From Streblospio benedicti (taxonomy: Eukaryota > Annelida > Polychaeta > Spionida > Spionidae), in the NCBI GenBank assembly GCA_019095985.1, contig CM032661.1, forward strand, positions 17,345,612 to 17,409,611: DNA of 64,000 bases, written 5' to 3'. How positions within the stretch are numbered: position 1 is the first letter of the stretch; the number at the start of each line of letters is the position of its first letter. Under the pieces are notes generated by a model. The model saw only the letters and a list, made by a program, of their open reading frames with translations. It made no database searches and was not told the origin of the DNA. The translations under genes were made by a program, and so were the position numbers. Positions 61,083 through 64,000 of the stretch are shown piece after piece.

Positions 61083-63262
61083 TGGTCAGGTTCGGATGGT
61101 TTGGCACCGGGTGGCAACACTCTGTCGTCTGACCAAGGTGGAGTATTTGAGTGTGTAGAATTTGTATTTATGTTGTGTAAAATTTTACCTCTCCCAACCC
61201 TGGCCAGAAACAGGACATTTGTCACTCCTTTTATTGAGACTACAATTCAAAAAATTAACTTAATCTTGTGTAAATTCTTCTTAGGTGATACTACTTAGAA
61301 ATTATAACAAAAAATACAACAGGATTTTCTGTTGGCAGAAAATAGTCTGCTATTGTTTTTATTGATTACTCACATGTACTTATATGTGGGAAATTGTGCC
61401 AATAAACATAAAGATATAAATATTTCTGATTGATAAATCTTTACATAATACATATAAATGAAAACGTTATAAATAGTGCAATACATACAAATATTAATAA
61501 TCATATAATACAAGCATAATTTTGTACCATTAATAAAAGATTCATATAAGATTAATACAATTGTCCTGATGGTGTGTACGTCATTGCCTGTACGTTTATG
61601 ACTGGCAACGTAAGATGATGATTGCCGACATACATTGGACGTCGTACAAAAACACGGGAAGCTTAAATGTGTGCGACACATGTATGATTGCAAATTCACA
61701 ACAATATTATATATTTTATAGGTACTTTTTGGTGAAATAAAGAAGTGCTGATACTGACAATATATGAATTTTGTCTACAATATGAGATCCTAACTTCAAA
61801 TACCACGTTCAAAAATAATTGATCACATTTTTGTATCGATGGATTTTTTGTGCTAGCAATATTGACAGTACCAATGTTGATAAATAATATATTTAAAAAC
61901 ATTGAAAAATAAAAAATTAGCTATCTGCCAATATGACAAATCTTATATGTTATCCTATCAAGAGCATGACTTGTTCCATATCCTACACTTTTATAATTAA
62001 ATCTTTGATTCATTTATCCAACTTTGTTAGTGACCATTACACTAACTGCCCGGATTAGTCAACAAGATACTGTCAGTTTTTATCATCCATACTTTTCTAC
62101 TTTGATTTGTGACTTAGTGAAAGATATTTTTTCCTTTGTCTTGCAGTGTCCGAGACTCTGTTTCCACACATTATAGGACACTGTTATCCCTATGTGCTAA
62201 GACATAATGGGTAGGCATAGCTCATTTTCAAATGCAATGTCATTACAAATGTATAATTTTCTGATGCTCCCTAAAGCAGCTGGACATGACAGGACAGTTT
62301 TATGTTGCAGCATGGATTGATGATATTCTTTAGTTTGAACATGAAATGTCTTGGCCTATTAAATGTTTTGTCACTGTCACTGTCACTGTTGATGCATTAA
62401 CTACATTTGGATCTTGACTATTCCTCCGATTTATGCATGGACCATAAATCATAGGAATCTTGCAAAGCATCTTGAAGAGCTTCTTCAAGCCAAGACTCTT
62501 CATTTTCTGCCATTGATTCTTCTATTATGTCATCCACTTCATTTTGATTATCATCATCTCTTTCTTGAGGCTCTGAATTTGATTCTATCTCCACTTCCAA
62601 GTTTGCTTCATTTTGTACAATTTCTGCAGTCTCACTTTGTAACTCCATCATTTAATATGCAAAAGCGTGCAAAAATATTCCAATATGTTTTAATTGTCAA
62701 TCAGAATTTTTTATTAAACTGTAAAATTGTGGTAATAGTATAAGTTCGTTGAGTGGCAATATTAAACTGGTCAGGAAGAGACTTTCTTTTATTTTTATAA
62801 GGCACCTAAAATGCTAATAGGGTATTCTAAGGTGTATGAGAACTATTTCAATTGTCTTTGAACATTCAAATTAACAGATTTAAAATTATCTTGTTGTTAG
62901 AACAATTATGAGCTTTATGATTGAACTTGAGATCAGCAAATCTGAGTTGGGCAGTTTAAGTGTGATCCCAGCCTAGCCTACATGTATCTACATTTGTATT
63001 GTGCAGTTACAGTTCTTTATTAGACATAAATTAGCAAGGCTATACACATTACAGCCAAAAGGTGTTAAATAACTTTTTAAAATTCAGTTGACTATAATTG
63101 ATGACAATGATTTACACATGTTAATTAGAAATTAACAAAAAAAATATAATTGTATAAATTGCAGTTACATTTATATTATTATATTTATACTAATAGAAAG
63201 TATCACCTAGAGTCTAAGAATACAGACTGTCAGCTTTAATATGAATGTTTTATTCTTAATTA
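61083..63262. repeat. 3-kb tandem duplication, unit 2
   Basis: Second unit of the 58.1-60.1 kb duplication. Both units carry, in order, the CCTTGGTCAGGT / CATTGGTCAGGT block, a minus-strand donor-like site (GTTGG[GT]AGAG/GTAA), the GTGCTGATACTGAC block, the acidic ORF and the TCAGCTTTAATATGAATGTT block. It ends about 360 bp before XRCC6 exon 13. Confidence 0.85.
62418..62651 (-). CDS. 77-residue acidic protein, copy 2 (unknown)
   Basis: Starts MMELQSETAEIVQNEANLEV and ends DALQDSYDLWSMHKSEE. It is co-linear with copy 1 with no indel in the frame. Changes include D to N and E to I substitutions in the acidic middle. Function unknown; see copy 1. Confidence 0.4.
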   Translation of the reverse strand: MMELQSETAEIVQNEANLEVEIESNSEPQERDDDNQNEVDDIIEESMAENEESWLEEALQDALQDSYDLWSMHKSEE

Positions 63263-63625
63263 TGTTAGATTTCCTTTACAAGGAGAACAAACCATGCAAA
63301 ACAACCTCTATCATACAATATAATTGTTATGTTGTTTTTTTCAATTGTAAACCTTTTTGTCATTATTAAACAGCGTCTTGTAAGTTTACTAAAGAATCAA
63401 CAGAAGAGAAAGGTTTTTTTCCTCGTGAATAATGTCATAAATGCCGCTTTACTTATCATGTTATTTTATTTATTATATATTTTCTAAATGAATATTACAT
63501 TAACTGCTTGTTTATGTACCGATAGTTTCTGCCACAGGTTGCACAAGCATACAGGAAAATCTATTAAAAACCCATTCATCTTGTGACAGTGGTTGTAATG
63601 ACTAATGAGGACTTTGTGTTTTCAG

Positions 63626-64000
63626 GATGAGGAGCTGGATGAGCACAACGTGCAGACTACTCCACCTGGCTTCCACCTTGTTATCCTGCCGCATGCAGAT
63701 GACTTCAGGAATGTTAAATTTGACAGTGACATCCCTAGAGGTAGGTGAAAATACTTACAGCTATGTTGTGTGCAGGATGTTCTACATTTAGCGTGGTTGA
63801 TTCTCTAATGACATGTCGCTTAATTATGTACCAAACAATGTACATGTATTTAAAGAGATGAGTAACTTGTAGAATGGTCTTCAGAAGCAAGTATTGGAAC
63901 TTTTTTAGAGACTTGAATGGAAACAATTGCATGTCTAGGACTAATGCATGCTTTCTATTACATATGCTTAGCTACGACAGAGCAGGTGGACCAAGCCAAG
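63626..64000 (+). CDS. XRCC6: XRCC6 (Ku70), exons 13 and start of 14
   Basis: Exon 13 (63626-63740) encodes DEELDEHNVQTTPPGFHLVI, then LPHADDFRNVKFDSDIPR. It continues exon 12 in phase and matches human Ku70 ([20 protein letters not shown], then LPFADDKRKM). Exon 14 starts at 63972 (ATTEQVDQAK) and is cut by the window edge. This is the end of the beta-barrel and the start of the C-terminal arm; the SAP domain lies beyond the window. The preceding intron 12 spans 28901-63625, 34.7 kb, against mostly 0.1-1.1 kb for the others. Confidence 0.95.

Overview
The window is animal nuclear DNA: AT-rich, with short exons bounded by clear GT/AG sites, long introns, and a dense load of LINE, Penelope-like, palindromic and MITE-like repeats. 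The frequent ACATGTACATGTA-type motifs and an EB-module gene suggest a lophotrochozoan such as a mollusc, annelid or brachiopod. That placement is inference.

Layout, left to right. 67-2883 (-): five exons of a secreted cysteine-rich EB-module protein that runs off the left edge. 3874-10896 (+): the last six exons of TCF25, the RQC1-type ribosome quality control factor. One of its introns holds a decayed BEL/Pao remnant that a LINE has entered. 11.6-14.3 kb: a perfect palindrome, a two-unit repeat and a minisatellite-filled element. 15037-20044 (-): an EMC8/EMC9-like gene of five exons, with a Penelope-like element and MITEs in its introns. 22006 to the right edge (+): XRCC6 (Ku70). Twelve exons lie at 22.0-28.9 kb, exon 13 is at 63.6 kb and exon 14 starts at the right edge.

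The 34.7-kb intron 12 of XRCC6 is the striking part of the window. It holds two intronless, uninterrupted genes on the same strand, PGK (30.6-31.9 kb) and an EI24 homologue (43.7-44.9 kb). Both look like retrogenes. On the opposite strand it holds a tandem pair of NDUFA4-like genes, one intact in outline and one apparently dying, inside a roughly 5-6 kb direct duplication. It also holds a duplicated family of tiny four-exon genes of unknown function and a 3-kb tandem duplication carrying a 77-residue acidic ORF. Several DNA elements with recognisable inverted ends and target duplications, three LINE fragments and one tyrosine-recombinase fossil complete it.

The named host genes are unrelated housekeeping functions (ribosome quality control, ER membrane insertion, DNA end joining, glycolysis, respiration). 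I see no operon or shared pathway. The biology worth pursuing is the nesting, the retrogenes, the local duplications and the hairpin-forming elements. Splice sites were read by eye, and no similarity search was run.
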